A stretch of DNA of 5,537 bases from Campylobacterota bacterium (GTDB lineage: Bacteria; Campylobacterota; Campylobacteria; Campylobacterales; SZUA-545): positions 1 through 5,537 of the forward strand of contig PWVP01000102.1 in NCBI GenBank assembly GCA_003561815.1, in the 5' to 3' direction. This document shows, in pieces, positions 5,162 through 5,537 of this stretch. Under the pieces are notes generated by a model, which ran no database searches, had not been told where the DNA came from, and saw only the letters and a list, made by a program, of their open reading frames with translations. Made by a program: the position numbers and the translations under genes. Numbering within the stretch: position 1 is the first letter of the stretch; each line of letters begins with the position of its first letter.

Positions 5162-5537
5162 AGCGCGCCTCCGGCTCGATTGAACGGGGCAGCAGCACCC
5201 AAAGTCGTCCGCTCTGGCGCATCAACCCTGCGTAGTGGCCCGCCCGATCGCCTTTGCCCCAGAAAAAGTCGGCCCGCACCGCCCCCCGGATCGCACCGCC
5301 GGTATCTTGAGCGACCATCAGGCGGGAGATGGGGCGAAACGCCTCAGGGTGGGGGGTCTGCAGATAGACCGGGGTGCCCAGATCGATAAAGCCCGGATCC
5401 ACCGCGATCGATCGGCGCGGCAGAAGCGAGACCCCCTGCGAGCCGACCACCCCCACATCGTAGGGCTTCTCCTCGAAGAAGATGTAGCTGGGGTTGGTGT
5501 TAAACACCTCCTCCATCCGATCGGGGTTGGCCTCCAG
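5151..5537 (-). CDS. mltA: Membrane-bound lytic murein transglycosylase A, C-terminal part (5' end outside window)
   Basis: Only the last 128 residues or so are present, entering from the right edge in an open frame. They contain the family's NPSYIFF segment followed by the 3D domain: GVSLLPRRSIAVDPGFIDLG, then LMVAQDTGGAIRGAVRADFF, then WGKGDRAG and a closing RLWVLLP. The domain is named for its three conserved aspartates, and those expected in VDP, AQDTGG and RADFF are all present. MltA is normally an outer-membrane lipoprotein that cleaves the MurNAc-GlcNAc bond with formation of 1,6-anhydroMurNAc; the lipobox and the substrate-groove domain would be outside the window. The gene ends in TGA 5153-5151, inside the start of bioA, so both are probably read from one promoter upstream of mltA. 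Confidence 0.93.
   Translation of the reverse strand: MEANPDRMEEVFNTNPSYIFFEEKPYDVGVVGSQGVSLLPRRSIAVDPGFIDLGTPVYLQTPHPEAFRPISRLMVAQDTGGAIRGAVRADFFWGKGDRAGHYAGLMRQSGRLWVLLPRSIEPEARYAR
5168..5172 (-). promoter_or_regulatory. Shine-Dalgarno of bioA within the mltA 3' end
   Basis: GGAGG on the minus strand lies six bases before the bioA ATG (5161-5159) and is embedded in the last mltA codons. It is close to ideal in sequence and spacing and fixes the bioA start despite the 11-base overlap with mltA. Confidence 0.75.

Noticed and set aside
4562..5389. Plus-strand ORF (275 codons) opposite bioA and mltA
   Set aside because: It spans the junction of two well-identified minus-strand genes and has no recognisable motif.

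Overview
The window is tightly packed bacterial DNA that is GC-rich by eye, with no intergenic gap longer than about 20 bases and no RNA gene, CRISPR array or transposon that I can see. The best taxonomic guess is a GC-rich member of the Campylobacterota or a relative. The basis is resemblance by eye of the BioA (IWHPCSQM and SSWWVN motifs), the NspC and the membrane-anchored M23 peptidase to proteins of that group. This is inference from recalled family patterns, with no database search behind it.

Plus strand, left part (1-2473): the window opens inside nspC, the last enzyme of the carboxy(nor)spermidine route to polyamines. Four small or poorly characterised genes follow at once in the same direction: a 47-residue membrane peptide, a 68-residue coiled-coil protein, an FRG-domain protein of 286 residues, and a bitopic membrane protein with a C-terminal extracytoplasmic domain. 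Spacing is +20, -11, +6 and -4 bases, so they look like one transcription unit read through from nspC, or an insertion into it. This block has none of the CGATCG palindromes that are frequent in the rest of the window.

Plus strand, centre (2490-3875): a membrane-anchored M23 (LytM-type) peptidoglycan endopeptidase with all expected zinc ligands. An in-frame TAG falls directly after the HLHF motif. Translation past the TAG continues for 39 residues that look like the ordinary end of the M23 domain and stop at a TAA. That TAA interlocks with the end of the convergent bioA gene. The gene therefore appears recently truncated, read through, or affected by a sequence error.

Minus strand (5537-3872): the 3' end of mltA (lytic transglycosylase A with 3D domain) overlaps the start of bioA (DAPA aminotransferase of biotin synthesis) by 11 bases. 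Two murein-cleaving enzymes, MltA and the M23 endopeptidase, thus flank bioA in a convergent arrangement.

The most notable items are the amber codon at the M23 catalytic motif, the FRG-centred four-gene cassette, and the uneven distribution of CGATCG.
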